Shown here in pieces: positions 22,534-34,900 of a stretch of DNA of 64,000 nt. The notes beneath the pieces are model-generated. The model ran no database searches, was not told where the DNA came from, and saw only the letters and a program-made list of their open reading frames with translations. A program made the translations under genes and the position numbers. Origin of the DNA: Bryoerythrophyllum caledonicum (taxonomy: Eukaryota; Streptophyta; Bryopsida; Pottiales; Pottiaceae); the NCBI GenBank assembly GCA_963971425.1, contig OZ020516.1, positions 15,612,593 to 15,676,592 of the forward strand. The letters are read 5' to 3'. The number at the start of each line of letters is the position of its first letter. Within the stretch, counting starts at the first letter, position 1.

Positions 22534-25500
22534 TCACAGCTCATCTTCTGGCGGAACGACTCCCTCCACGTGTCCAATGGCGCTACCTACCATAGCGGAC
22601 AGTTCATGATCTTGCACTGGACGATCTCCCACACCTTCGATGCCAATGGACGCACACTCAACATATCGGTAATTGCCAGGAACACCCTCCCGCGTATGCC
22701 TTACCCTATCATCATTGTAGAAAAAGCCATCCTCTGGATTGAAGGACATCTCTCGCTCTAACGAGAAGGCCCCCTGAAATGCAATGATGTCCTCGGATAC
22801 GCTAGATCTTGGAACGGAAGGCAAACCTAGTCCGGTATCACTCTGAGTACCTCCGAACGTCTCTTGTGTCTCCGATATAGGCTCTGATTGAAAAGCCATC
22901 AAAGGCTGTCGAATCCTCCTCTGCACCGAAAAAAATTCCAAAGAATCCAATTCTTCTTCCTCCATCTCCAGCCTAGGACCATCAAATGTACGCCCCCCTC
23001 CTGTCCCTGCCGCCAAACCAACATCCACTACACCGGTATCTTGCATCCTCTCTGTAGGTGTTGCAGATGTCTACCCTGAAGTATTTCCCACCGCCCGCTG
23101 CGTTGATGGAATCCTATCTCTTAGAGGAGACAGGTTCACTCCATCTTCATCGGCATCTGAACCACTACGAGATGAGAAATCTTCAGTGGTACTTGAACGT
23201 GGCAATCTCTCATTTAAACCACCTCCATCCTCATTGTCATCTTCATTCCCCACTCCACCAACCGCCTCTTCGGTCTCAGGTACGATGTTGCAACCAGTAC
23301 TTGTTCCACCAGTCCTGACCAACAGTTGTCCTTGGAAATTGTCGGACAACTCGTTGTACAAAAATGAAACTCTGTCTGTACAATCGTCAACGATGAAAAC
23401 CTCAGATCCCTGGAAATCTCCTTCAAGGATCGTGGGAATGGCCGTAGATATGTTACACGCCACTAAACCCCAACCACGGGGCAAGTATGAGCCCACTAGT
23501 CTTGCCAGCTCTGATGGAGATCTCTCAAGTGAATCAACTTCAGAGGGTTGGCGTGCCTCACTCCAGTGATCCAAGAAAACAAGTGGAAGTGGAACGTCTC
23601 CAGAAATATAGTTCGGGCCAGGAGATGTACCCAGCGGGTGCTGCATACAAATCACAACATCGCCAATCGGTTGTACTACTTGCTCCAGACGTCCATTCTC
23701 TGTAAAATCGAGAGCATAGGGATTAACCGAGTTGGGATCAAATGCCCAGCATCCACGTCGCATAGTACATCCCTCTGGAAGCTACACCTTCGTGAAAAAG
23801 TCTTCGTTGGCATACACGGCCGCTGGTAACAAGAAGATGACGTTCCATCGTTCAATATTTGCCATCCATAATGCCAGCTGTGCAAAAACTGCGGATAACT
23901 AGGCGTCTCCCCAATGACCATCTCCATGCCTCCCACCGCCACGTCGACATTCAATCATCCATAAACATGGTTTCCCCAACTCTATGTAGTCGGTGCGGAA
24001 TAACCCTCTTCCACACCGAACCGAAAGAAGATTCTCTGTGTCGCTCTGGCCTCGCCTCTTCACTTCCATCTGCCATTCCCAATTAGCAGTAGCATGTCCT
24101 CCCACATCCACGGACAGTCCAATGTATCCACGCCCCCCTGCTGCAATGTCACCATAATGAAACCTGATGGAAGGAGGGATGAGGTAGCTTATGTCTTCCA
24201 GTTTAGACACCTTCCCCCGCACAGGAGCCGTCCAAGCTTTTTTCGTGGCAGCATTCAAAAGCTTCCCAAACGTATCAAGTTGTGCGTTACTCCTCGGAAA
24301 ATACTTCCCTACACGGATACGAAAGAAATCCTCCATGGAATCAAGTGTACTTTCCTTGTTCTCCACCATCAACCAACGGATGGAATTCATCACAGCTTCT
24401 CGTCTCTGATATCGGTCAACCACACCGGCAATAGTACGAGGATGTGGATTCTTGTCTTTTACACCGTCGAAGTAATATGCTTGACGTGGTCTTACTCCAT
24501 CCTCCCCCACCGGCTTCGCTGCAGCAGACTTAGCCAACCGAAGATAATATGGATTCGGAACCCTACCTAACCGCCTCAACCAATTCTGCGTCATCTCCTT
24601 TCTTGTTGGTCGTACGTCCACATTTGGATCCAGCTCTTTCTTCCTCGCCATGTCCTTCCACTTGTCCTCTTTCTCCTTGCTGTAAAAGAAAATGCCGTCT
24701 TCGTAGTCCTTGCATACTTGAATGATAGCTTCGAAGCAGTCATTGCTCGGATTTCATGCATGATTGGTCAGATCCTCCATGTTTTTGGCCAATCTCTTCA
24801 CCGTGACAACTCCATCCCCCTTGGGCAACTTATGTACTGCACTTGCCGCACTCACCAAAGCAACAGCCCTGCGTGCATCGTCCGCACGTAGTGTGCTATC
24901 AGGCCTCCCATATAGATCCCAAATCTGACGGATCTTCCTCAAATCCTCCTCCATGGTAGAATATGACTGTTTCTGGAACTCTGCCACGTTGATCCGCGCA
25001 GACTTCTCAATGTAAAAGCGACGATCATCATACATTACAAAAGAGGCCTCCCGCCGCTCGAACGTGTCCAGGTACTCATTTAAAGGCATAGTACCATCTC
25101 TCCACTGCTGCTGTGCAAACTTACAAGCTGCTACTATGTGTTGGCCATCCACTGGTTCCCAAATGATATGATCTTGAAGCCAAGAATACTGGGATCCCAT
25201 CGCACCATGTGCAGAAGCACTCCCGTGTGCAATGAACATGTGCTCAAACTCTCGTCCGGTTCCTACCAACGAAAATGGCAGCTCCTCCTTCTCAATGACA
25301 CCATCATCGGTGGTAGTACGTACGATGTATCTGATCGGTCGAAGTACCAATCTACTCACCCGACTCGCAGATTTTGGGTCTCTTAAGCAGTTAAATACTT
25401 CTCTGACCCTCTTCTGTGATAAAACCCGGTGGTTCGTTTCCGGGTTCTCCACACAGACAATGCGGTCTATGTGTGCCTTAAACACAAAATTCCCCCACAC

Positions 25501-26498
25501 TGATCCTTTCGCAATCTCCTCCGTTGTAGGCACTGGTGCTTTTAAATTCATAGGAGTTGGAACATCTTGTGGTATCTCCGCATTGTCTTCAAAATCCTCT
25601 GGTATACTATCTGGAAGGTTGTGAAAATCTTCTTCCTCCGGCGCCACGGCTGACAAATCAGCTACATCTCCCGGTGTAGATGTAGGGGCCCTACGATGAC
25701 CATCAGACGTCCTGGGCTCCGACCTAGGAATCCTGCCACCCGATCTTGCACTTCTCCCAATCAACCTCCTCCCGCTTGGATCCAAACTTGATGGGCTTTC
25801 TCTTGAACCAGAAGATACATCACTGTCAACACGCCGTGGCCTCTTCGTAGGACGTCTACTCGTTAATGGAGGATTCGGTAATGTCTGTACCTCAGAAGTT
25901 GTGCTGGGATGTTGGCCTCCACTTCCCCTCCCCCCTCCAGTGGTCGCCAATCCAGTTGCAACGGCTCAGCAAGAACTCGATAAACTTCTGTTTCTTCTGG
26001 TTCTGCTGGTGGGGCTTGAGTTGTCGCACGTGATGGGTCCTTCTCCCGAAATGCCTCATATCTAATATGTTCCTCCATAATCTTCTTAGCCTTCAACACC
26101 ATCTCCGGTGATAACGCTAAACATGATAAGACGTTGTTGTGTCTAGCAGTACGTACCGCAAGAGAGATGTTTAACCAAAACGTCTGCAATGATTTGAGGA
26201 ATTTCACCTGACCTGGATTTTGAAGAAGATTCAATGGTACAGGTGCCAAAAGCAACTTCTTCGAAAGAGAAGTCTTCACTTCCGATTGACCTGGACCCAC
26301 TGCGCAAGTAACGTATACCATATCATCACGTCGAAGAGTGATTGCTTGGATTTTGCCAAAACTCTTCCCCAACGCCGATGTACGCTTTCCCAGCTCAAAG
26401 GGATAATCCGTCACCCATAAGAAGGCGCTCGACTCATCCACTTCTGCAATCCACCAGCCGTGGCTCTCCCAGATTCTATCAATATTTGGTGGTGCCAT
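22534..26498 (-). pseudogene. ParB-like mobile protein gene, one long decayed frame (copy I)
   Basis: Four adjacent minus-strand open pieces join into one former frame of about 1,320 codons. From 25950 down to 22534 they share a single reading frame, broken only by TGA at 24754-24756 and TAG at 23899-23901, 23782-23784 and 23071-23073. The N-terminal piece, from MAPPNIDRIWESHGWW at 26498, joins through a frameshift in a G-rich run near 25925-25936. Domains, in order: an unrecognised N-terminal domain; a basic, Ser/Arg-rich linker (KRPRR near 25840); a ParB/sulfiredoxin-like region with ENPETNHRVLSQKRVREV and the box EPVDGQHIVAACKFA; a strand-rich region (HYGDIAAGGRGYIG); then GDVPLPLVFLDHW...LPRGWGLVAC, faintly like a Rossmann methyltransferase core; and an acidic tail. 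ParB-like is moderately sure. The methyltransferase reading is weak. No host-gene homology is evident. Confidence 0.6.
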
Positions 26499-26561
26499 AA
26501 CGCAACACTCAAAAAACCTGTATATCGTTACAAAACAATAGTCACTATTAGTATGGAATAA

Positions 26562-27320
26562 GAATTTTTGAACCACCACTCATTGCACAATATTTTTGAA
26601 CATGCAACACCCCTTGTCTACCTCTAAAAACTTTTGCACTACACAAGATCTAAATCCAATACCATCGTGTTAACCATGTTGTTAGTTCTTTGGTGAAATA
26701 GCATATTCATCCAAGTCAATTATTTTCACACATTGTCACACATTTTCGGGGAGAATACCAGAAAACTTCTACCTTTCCACATAAAACTACGAGAACTTCG
26801 TACGATTCACTTTTGATTATGCCTACAGCATTATGCGATGTAAAACTTCTTATTTACCATTTGGATTCTCATTTAAAACAATATCGAGTTCACTAAAAAA
26901 ACATAACGTTAATTGTGAATTTTTGAACCTCCACTCATTGCACATTTAAAAAAAATATGCTACACCCCTTGTCTACCCCTAAAAATTGTTGCACTACACG
27001 AGATCTAAATCCAATACCATCGTGTTAACCATGTTGTTAGTTCTTTGGTGAAAAAGCATAGTAATCCAAGTCAATTATTTTCACACATTGTCACACATTT
27101 TCGAGGAGAGTACGAAAAAACTTCTACCTTTCCACATAAAACTTTGAGATCTTTGTATGATTCACTTTTGATTTTTTCTACGGCATTATGTGATGTAAAC
27201 CTTCGTATTGACCATTTGGATTCTCATTTCAAACGATATCAAGTTCACAAAAAAACATAACGTGAATGGTGAATTTTTGAACCCCCACTCATTGCACAAT
27301 TTTTTTGAATATGCTACACC
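26562..27320. repeat. ~355-bp tandem repeat of the dispersed AT-rich family
   Basis: The words 'gaatttttgaacc' and 'cactcattgcaca' occur at about 26562, 26917 and 27270, giving a unit near 355 bp in slightly over two copies. The same family appears at 29.7-30.4 and 31.0-31.7 kb in plus orientation and at 3.1-4.0 kb in minus orientation. The unit is non-coding. Confidence 0.8.
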
Positions 27321-27685
27321 CCTTTTCTAACTCTAAAAATCGGTATCTAGCAAACTAACATCATGCTTAACATTATGGTAATTAATTGAGACCTTTTATA
27401 GTGCAAAAATGTGACACCAATTGAAATCAAAGACTGCTGATCCAGAAAACGCAGGGAAGAAAATGAGCATTTTCACTACTTCAAACATTATAATCTTTCA
27501 ATCCGTGCGGTGAAACTTTATGAAAATTTTTGAGCATATTACTTAATAAGTCATCATTCAGATCCTACGGTTAAAACTTAAAAAAAACATTAATTGTAGA
27601 GGCTTTCTAATTGCACAAAAACAAGCAATTTTAACGATATTTGGGTTAGATATTCTCTACATTATTTATGGACCAAGGTACTACG
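27321..27685. other. No gene seen; AT-rich continuation of the repeat
   Basis: It contains 'ctgctgatccagaaaacgcagggaagaaaatga', a block that recurs in elements at 30270 and 31500. It is therefore the distal part of the same repeat family. Confidence 0.5.
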
Positions 27686-27862
27686 GGTATCAATATCCAG
27701 GGTATCACGACCAGGGTATGAGCTCCTTGGTATCACAACCGGTTATCAACCGGTGTACCAAATTAGGGTTTGGGTTAGGGTTTGGATTTCCGGGTATCAA
27801 TAAGGATATCAATCCTTTGCTCAAGTGGGTAGTCCTAGGAGGGGTGTGCGAGCGCACACCCC
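27686..27862. repeat. GGTATC words, telomere-like repeats and a perfect palindrome
   Basis: Four '(g)ggtatca' words fall at 27687-27800. They are interrupted by 'ttagggtttgggttagggttt' near 27765, degenerate plant telomere-type repeats. At 27841-27862 GGGGTGTGCG-AG-CGCACACCCC forms a perfect 10-bp hairpin. Purine/GT-rich sequence follows up to the gap. It is more likely interstitial than a real telomere because the repeats are few and impure. Confidence 0.6.
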
Positions 27863-27889
27863 TGGTAGAAGTTGTGATGAGGCTGTGGG

Positions 27890-28162
27890 TGAGAGGGTAG
27901 GGTTAGGAGGAGAGAGACAATGTGTGGGAGGTGTGAGGAGATGTGTGGGAGATGTGTGGGAGAGATGGTGTGCGGGGAAGGTGTGAGGGAGGGGAGGGAA
28001 GTTGAAGGAGGTGTGAGGGAAGTTGTGGGAGGTGTGAGGGGGTTGTGGGCGGCTAGGGTTTAGGAGAAAGAAGGAGAGAGTGGGTGAGGGAAATTTTGTG
28101 TGGGAAGTGTGTGGGTGAGTTGGGAAGAGGATAGAAAAAAAAAATTTGGACTCCCGCTGCCG
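27890..28162. repeat. Purine/GT-rich degenerate repeat
   Basis: Repeated 'ggtgtgagg' and 'tgtgtgggag' words dominate. Together with the G-rich flank beyond the gap this probably explains the failed assembly. Confidence 0.6.
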
Positions 28163-28362
28163 NNNNNNNNNNNNNNNNNNNNNNNNNNNNNNNNNNNNNN
28201 NNNNNNNNNNNNNNNNNNNNNNNNNNNNNNNNNNNNNNNNNNNNNNNNNNNNNNNNNNNNNNNNNNNNNNNNNNNNNNNNNNNNNNNNNNNNNNNNNNNN
28301 NNNNNNNNNNNNNNNNNNNNNNNNNNNNNNNNNNNNNNNNNNNNNNNNNNNNNNNNNNNNNN
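28163..28362. other. Assembly gap of 200 N
   Basis: Exactly 200 unknown bases, a round number typical of a scaffold gap of unknown true size. No feature should be called across it. Confidence 0.99.
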
Positions 28363-28504
28363 CGGGGGAGGAAGCTCTTGTTTTGATTTTCGCCTCGATG
28401 TGTTTGGGTTTGCTTGGTGGAGGAGCACCAGCAGTAGGGGGTGTGCGCGCGCACAGCTCTAGCTCAAGGTTACTTGGGAGGCGTCACGCGACTTCCACGT
28501 CACG

Positions 28505-28660
28505 CGAATATGTTGACTAGGGTTTGGATTCGTGGTTGTGGCGGCTAGGGTTTGATGGCGGCAGCTAGGATTTGGCGGCGGTGGCTAGGGTTTGGTGACG
28601 GCTGCTAGGTTTTGTTGCTAGGGTTTGGGTTCTTGTGTGTAGAGGCTAGGGTTTCAAGTA
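28505..28660. repeat. Minisatellite built on CTAGGGTTT
   Basis: The word '(g)gctagggttt' or a one-base variant recurs about seven times at 22-32 bp spacing, with 'ggcggcggtg'-type spacers. AGGGTTT is the telobox complement. It may be a telobox-rich promoter remnant or a degenerate interstitial telomere-derived repeat. Confidence 0.7.
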
Positions 28661-29459
28661 GTGCGCTGATGTGCCATATTGAGGATTTTCTGCAATACTA
28701 CGAGCTCTCTTTATACTCACTTTATGAGATTTTGGTGTCATTTTTCCAGTATAACAATGCCTGCACTCTCTAGTTGTTGACTGCTATCATGTTTTCTTCT
28801 TGAAATTGCAATTTTGAATATACTCTAGTTGGTGTTTCTATTTGTGTATTCAAATATTGGTACTCAGCTAACACTAACGTAATTCTGTCTGAACTTCAAT
28901 CATCATGAAAAGTGTCCTGGAGTTCCTCGTATTCAGAATTGAAACAAAGTTAGAAGCTTACCAAGTTTGCAAAAATCTCCTCGATGTGCAAATTTCCTCC
29001 AATCTACACAGTTTACAAATTTGACAGAAATTAGTGAATGAAGTAAAAATGCACATAGCCTTGAGGTTTTGATTGCAAGAGTGCCCACCTTAGAAACTGC
29101 GAAGAGAAATGACCTCTAGGTTTGCATAGAAACCTTTTATCCATGTTGGAACCTTGTGCCTCAAGTTTACTAGTAAAAATTTGACTTTAAGAACTTTGGA
29201 CCTCCATATGTTAATTTTTTCAATATATTATATTAAAATATCAAGCTATAAAAATACGAAGATACATATAGGATTTTTTATCACATAGTTTACCATATAA
29301 ACTTTATGCATGTGTTGCAGGTAAAGTGGGAAGGGTTGAGAAACATGTCCAACAACAACGACGGAATGGTGATATAATGTTGAACGCCATCAAGCATCAG
29401 TGCGTGTACCGCTAACACCTGCAACGTATCTTGAGGTAAACATTTATTTTTATACAAGT
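28661..29459. other. No certain gene; possible short exon near 29321-29436
   Basis: At 29311-29321 'tgtgttgcag' is a good splice acceptor. At 29435 'gaggtaaac' is a possible donor. The enclosed sequence could be an upstream exon of the DUF7869 gene at 31942, but both reading frames tested end early, so support is weak. Confidence 0.25.
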
Positions 29460-29463
29460 TTAA

Positions 29464-30507
29464 CCCCTAAGGTACCAAGTGTCCAAAAAGGGCTTTTTGA
29501 AAGTTCGGTCAGGTTCCTATGGTGTCAATTTCCAACATTCTTATTTGAAATTTTTACTATAAAAAGGCATTACCAAGACCTTAGTGGGAAAACAATTTTT
29601 ACCCAAATTGGACATTTGATGAAAAAGTCATAGGGTTTTGAATTTTAAATGGGGAGGGCGGGCACCTCAGGCACCTCCAAAAACTTTTGATAGGACACTC
29701 TATTGAAAGTGAGATTTACAGTACTTACAAGTAATATTATTCCCCTTCATATTGTCAAAAAAGAGTTCTTGTCTTTAGTGATACCAACCCAAGTCAAACA
29801 TTTTCACACATTGTCACCCATTGTCGGGCAAGGTACCAAAAAAACTTCTTGTTTTCCAAATAAGACCTAGATATCTTCATATTTTTCACTTCTTATTTTC
29901 TCCACATCAATATGTAATGTAAACCTTCATAAAGAAGAATAACTCCGGCCCCTGAAGGGGGCGGCGTGAGTAAAGTGTCTGTTCGTTCCACTTACTAAGA
30001 CCATGTCCACTGGACAAGGAAAAGTTGTGAACCTTCATATTAACCATTCGGATTATCAATCAAAAACATATTAAGTTAAAAAAAAATTAAACTCTGAATT
30101 AACGAATTTTGAGCCTCCACTCCTTGCACACTTGTTTTGAATATGCTACACCTGGTCTCTACCTGTAAAAATTGGTGTTTAAGGAGCTAACATCATGTTT
30201 AACAAGATGGTAATAGATTTAGACCTTTTGTACTGAAAACTTTTGACACCAACTGAAGTCAAGGTCTGTTGATCCACTAAACGCAGGGAAGAAAATGAAC
30301 CATTTGCTTGACTTCAAACACTATAATCTTTTAATCCGTAGGGTCAAAGTTTATGAAATTTTGTACATGTATTACTAAATAAGCCTTTATTGAGATCCTA
30401 CGCTCAGAACTAAAAATCAAAGTTTTTTTTTCCTTCTTTATTCGTTGCACTAGAATCCATTTTGTTTGAAGTGTTTTTGGTGTAAAACTGTCACGATACC
30501 TTAGGCG
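29464..30507. mobile_element. piggyBac-like non-autonomous element D1
   Basis: The 1,044-bp segment is flanked by TTAA (29460-29463 and 30508-30511). It starts CCCCTAAGGTACC and ends GATACCTTAGGCG, inverted ends with two mismatches in 13 bp. There is no transposase frame. Interior words ('tcacacattgtcaccc', 'cgcagggaagaaaatgaacc') are shared with D2 and with the 355-bp tandem repeat. A 97-bp foreign motif is embedded at 29934-30030. Confidence 0.7.
29934..30030 (-). ncRNA. Conserved structured motif, copy 1 (possible RNA element or SINE)
   Basis: This block matches 55740-55860 in inverted orientation. Shared words are 'taaagtgtctgttcgttcca', 'aagaccatg(t/c)ccac(t/c)gg' and 'gacaagga'. The hairpin at 29945-29964 (loop TGAA) has a stem sequence different from the partner copy, yet both stems pair, with one G:G mismatch here. 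Pairing is symmetric, so the strand assigned is a guess from the orientation of the LINE that carries the other copy. There is no known RNA family I can assign. Confidence 0.45.
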
Positions 30508-30511
30508 TTAA

Positions 30512-30801
30512 GATTGATTCTTGATTGATCTTTTGTACAATGTTGTTTGTAGAATAACCTTTATGTGGATGTACAAACCCATTATTTAATTAGCAATTGT
30601 AACAAGTTCCAATGGTGTCAATAATAGCAAGTAGACAACATGGTTCATTTTCTTCCCTAGGTTCAGTGAATTCCCTTTGTTTCAGTTCACTTGGATTCAA
30701 CAGATTGCATCACACATGATCTAGGTTCATTATCATCATGTGAAGAATGATTAGTTCCATTATTCACCAATGTTTAGGAATGCAAAAGAGGTGTAGCATA
30801 T
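30512..30801. other. No gene seen between two TTAA elements
   Basis: AT-rich. Near 30781 'tgcaaaagaggtgtagcata' is the complement of a word of the dispersed repeat, so the spacer belongs to the same repeat family in opposite orientation. Confidence 0.4.
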
Positions 30802-30805
30802 TTAA

Positions 30806-31745
30806 CCCCTAATGGATCAAGTGTCAAAAATTGGCTTGTTGAATGTTCGGTCTGGTTTCTATGGTGTCAATTTCCAACATTCCTCTTTGAAAATCTTACT
30901 ATAGAAAGGCTTTACCAAAACCTTAGTGGGAATAACAATTTTTACCTAGATTGGACATTTGATCAAAAAGTTATAGGGTTTTAAATTTATAATGGGGAGA
31001 GCGGGCAAGTTGGGCACCTCCAAAAACTTTTGCTAGGACACTCTGTTGATTGTGAGATTTTTGGTACTCAAAAGTAATATTACTTCCCTTGTTGGTGTCA
31101 AAATAAGTTCTTGTCTTTAATGAAAAATAGCATGCCAACACAAATCAAACATTTTCAGACATTGTCAGTCAGTGATGGACAAGGTACCAAAAAAACTTCT
31201 TGTTTTCAAATAAAATTTAGATATCTTTTTATTTTTCACTTTATTGTTCCACAACAATATGTGGTGTAAACCTTCTTATTGACAATTTGGATTACCAATC
31301 TAAAATATATTAAGTTCACAAAAAATTACAATGTGAATTGACAAATTCCGAACTTCCACTCTTTGCACATTTGTTTTGAATATGCTACACCTTTTTTCTC
31401 CCTCTAAAAATTGGTATACAAGGAACTAACATCATGCTTAACAAGATGGTTAAGGATTTAGACCTTCTGTAAAAAAAAAATTGACACGAAGTGAAGTCAA
31501 ACTCTGCTGATCCACTACACGTGGGGAAATAAATGAACCATAAGCTTCACTTCAAACACTATAATCTTTCAATCCGTCCGGTCAAAGTTTATGAATGTTT
31601 TTTTAATTATTACTTAATAAGTCATAATTGAGAACCTACGGTCAAAACTAGAAATAAAAGTTTTTGTTTCATTATTTGTTCGTTGCACTGGAATCCAACA
31701 ATTTAGAAGTGTTTTTGGTGTAACACTATCATTGTATCTTCAGGG
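30806..31745. mobile_element. piggyBac-like non-autonomous element D2
   Basis: The 940-bp segment lies between TTAA sites (30802-30805 and 31746-31749). It begins CCCCTAATGGATCAAGTGTC and ends GTATCTTCAGGG, a weaker terminal match. Over most of its length it aligns collinearly with D1, for example 'tgttcggtctggtttctatggtgtcaattt' against the same block at 29500. It lacks the 97-bp motif present in D1. Confidence 0.6.
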
Positions 31746-31941
31746 TTAAAGACTCCGTGCAAGGAGTTCATGTTCTAAAAATTCTTAATTTTCTCATTTC
31801 AAAGCAGTTTTATCAAAAGATCCAATATCATCATCATATTTTGAACAGTAAATTTGTGTTTAAAAACATACATTTTATCAGATGAATGGTGTTTTGAAGG
31901 TTAACAATTAGTACATGTATTTTGACTAATTTGCAGCCATA

Positions 31942-34900
31942 ATGTTCCTATTTTTTTTAACAATGATAATGGAGAGCCGCACGATTCAGACTCCTTTGAT
32001 ACGGCCACACATCGAAAGGGACAATATGCCTTGTAATAGCTCTGTGGGGGCCCGATTAGTACGAGCAGCACGTGCAAGGCAAATTCAACAGAGATCTGTT
32101 GGGATCATGACTTCTGAATTGGAAAGGGCAGTAGAATTGCTTTCAAAAACAGGAGATGTGGTGGGCTTAGCAACGAGGGAGCATGCATTCAAAAGTGGCA
32201 TGGAATTGAATGGGTCGAAGTTGTTCCCATTCGAGGTGGCGGTGCGTATCACTAGGGTAGATGATGCATTGCATTGGACCGGAGAGATTGTAGGAGAACG
32301 CCTTGGCATGTGTGTGGGCTTGATCATTCGTTGGCATCGATCTTTGCTACGTGTAGTGGCTGTAGAACTTGATATCATAGGTGTCCATGGTGACATTGGA
32401 TCACAGATAGCGCCTGCAGTAGTGATGGCCTCAGAATTTGATTTTCCTGAGTTCATCAACACACTAGGATCCACCCAGAGGTCTCGACGCAGTAGTCATG
32501 CTTCAAACGCCATAGATGAAAATTCGCCGTTTTCCCAATCTACTCCCTCAAATATCCAAGATTTGCCCCATGTAGATGGATTTGCTTATGTTAGACCAGC
32601 ATGTCGTCCATATTCTATGCAAAATAGGAGAAGGAGAGATACAAGGGAGCCATCATTGACAGAAGCTGCACCATCTAAGGTATCGCTTAGAAGCGTGCAA
32701 ATTGCAATGGCACAAGGAGGATGCAAACATAATTGTTTGAGGGACATTCCAGCAAGGTATCTATTGGACATGCGATATAATGCATGGGGTAGTGAGTTTT
32801 CAGTTCGAAGTACGTGGATGAGACAGATGCTGGTTTATTTTTACACAAGGATGGAAGGAACTCGTCGAGACAAGTTTGTAACAAAGTTAGATGGGAAACA
32901 AGCTTGCAATGCTTGCTACGCTCTTGGGGTTGGATATTTAGAGAGGCGCTTTAAGCAATTGAAGAAGGACTGTCTAATATATGGAAGAGTGACATCGATT
33001 CACGGCAATACCCTTTCAGATCCGATAAGAGAGAGTACTAGAATGTCTGCAGCAGAGGCTTGCTTTAAATCATTTGTGGATGAAGCTGGTTGTCGTCAAC
33101 CTCATCGTTGTATTCGCCGTAAGAGTGACAACGAAGTGGTGCCTCTCATTCTCCTTCCTATGAATACAGCCAAATTTGATGTATTTAATTACGTGAACGA
33201 GGAGGTCAAGAGAATTTGTAATGGAGAAACCATTTCTATGAGTTCGTTCCGGAGGATGTGGCGCATCAAGTATCCCCATGTTCAGGTACCTCCGTTCTCG
33301 AGATTCTCAAAGTCTTATCATTGTTGGGAGTATAAATGTGCCATGGAGGAAACCACCAATGCGGATGCAAGGATAAAGATAAAGGAGTTGTTTATGTTGC
33401 ATCTGCGCAACCAGATGGAAGAACGTAGGCATTATTGGATATTCAAGAGGTCGTGTTATATTAGCCCTGAGTTGTATATGTGCATCATAGTGGATGGCAT
33501 GGACCAAAACACGACCATGGTACCGAGGATGCGTCAGACTGTGAAGAACATTGAACATCGGTTTGTGAAGACCCATCTGTGTGGTGCTCTTGTACATGGG
33601 ATTGGTTTATATTGCAACGTGTGGTTTGGGGCTCACCACAAACACGATAGCAATCAAGTCGTGAGTACATTGTTGTACGTGATTGGAGATGTGCTGGGGA
33701 AGAGGGGCTTTTTGCCACCAACACTGCGAATTCAGGCCGACAACTGCACGTGTGAGAACAAAAACATTTATATGTTTGCTCTATGTGCTACATTGGTGGG
33801 ATTGGGGTTTTTTCAGGAGGTGGAACTATCTTTTCTTATAGTGGACCATACCCACAAAGATATTGATCAACGCTTCAGTTGTATATCAAATACGTTGAAG
33901 AGGTCGGACGTCGACTCGTTGAAGGAAATGATTAGTCTTATAGAACGAGGAACATCTCCCACGGAAGCATTTGTTAGTGCCCGGTTGCTAGAGAATGTAT
34001 GGGATTGGAAATTGTTCATAACTCCTCACTTACTGACAGGTCAGGATTCATTGGTGGGTATAACATTTCCGCACCACATGCGATTCTATATGGACAATCG
34101 AGCAGGGGCTCGTGAGGTTCGAGTACAACACAAACATTATTGCAAGGATCCATGGGGACCGGAGGCAGGGACGAAAACTTTGAGGTCGTTGCCAAATAGA
34201 GATGAACGACCATCGTTTGCGGAAGTATTTGCAGCGGACGAACGGGAGTTGAAGGCGTTGGATGACTTCATTGCATATAAACAAAGGTGCATTCAAAGGT
34301 TGCAGCATGAGGACAAGAATCGTGAGGCAAAAGTAGAGGCTGAAAGATTGAAACTCTATTTAGCTGAATTTCCACACAAAGATCGTAGCAATGAGCATCG
34401 TACCTCACCGTTTTGGCCTTCAGAGTTCTCCAACACCGGACCTACAGGGAGCGCATCTTTGGATGTAATGGATGGTGCAAGTGAAGAAAATCGCGAGGTA
34501 GATGTCGTAGTGCAGACAGTGGTCATGCTTCCAAATGCCAAGGCTCGAGGATACTTTGGTCCTCGTAGAGGAAGACCCTCTAATCAAGCAGTGCGTAGGG
34601 CACAACAAACAGAGCGCAACTATGTTGAGGAATGCGCCGAAGAAGGAGCAATGTATGAAGGTAATCACGACCCATTTCCACCATTTAATCCACAATCTGA
34701 TATCCGTTGTGGACAGTTTGTAGCCTTGAGTGTTGATCGAGCAGAGATAGAAGGCGGTGTTCCATTCTATGTGGGGAAAGTGATTGAGGAAGGAAAAAAC
34801 CGACGGAGACTTAAGATTAAGGTTTGTTGGTATTGACCCATGATCCAAAGGGGGGTTGCTGATGGACATGGGTCTTCTGCACAACGGTATGCAAATTGCA

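Noticed and set aside
27760..27785. A real telomere or chromosome end
   Set aside because: Only a few impure repeats lie within ordinary interspersed sequence.
28053..28520. Open frames spanning the gap
   Set aside because: They consist mainly of unknown bases (200 N).
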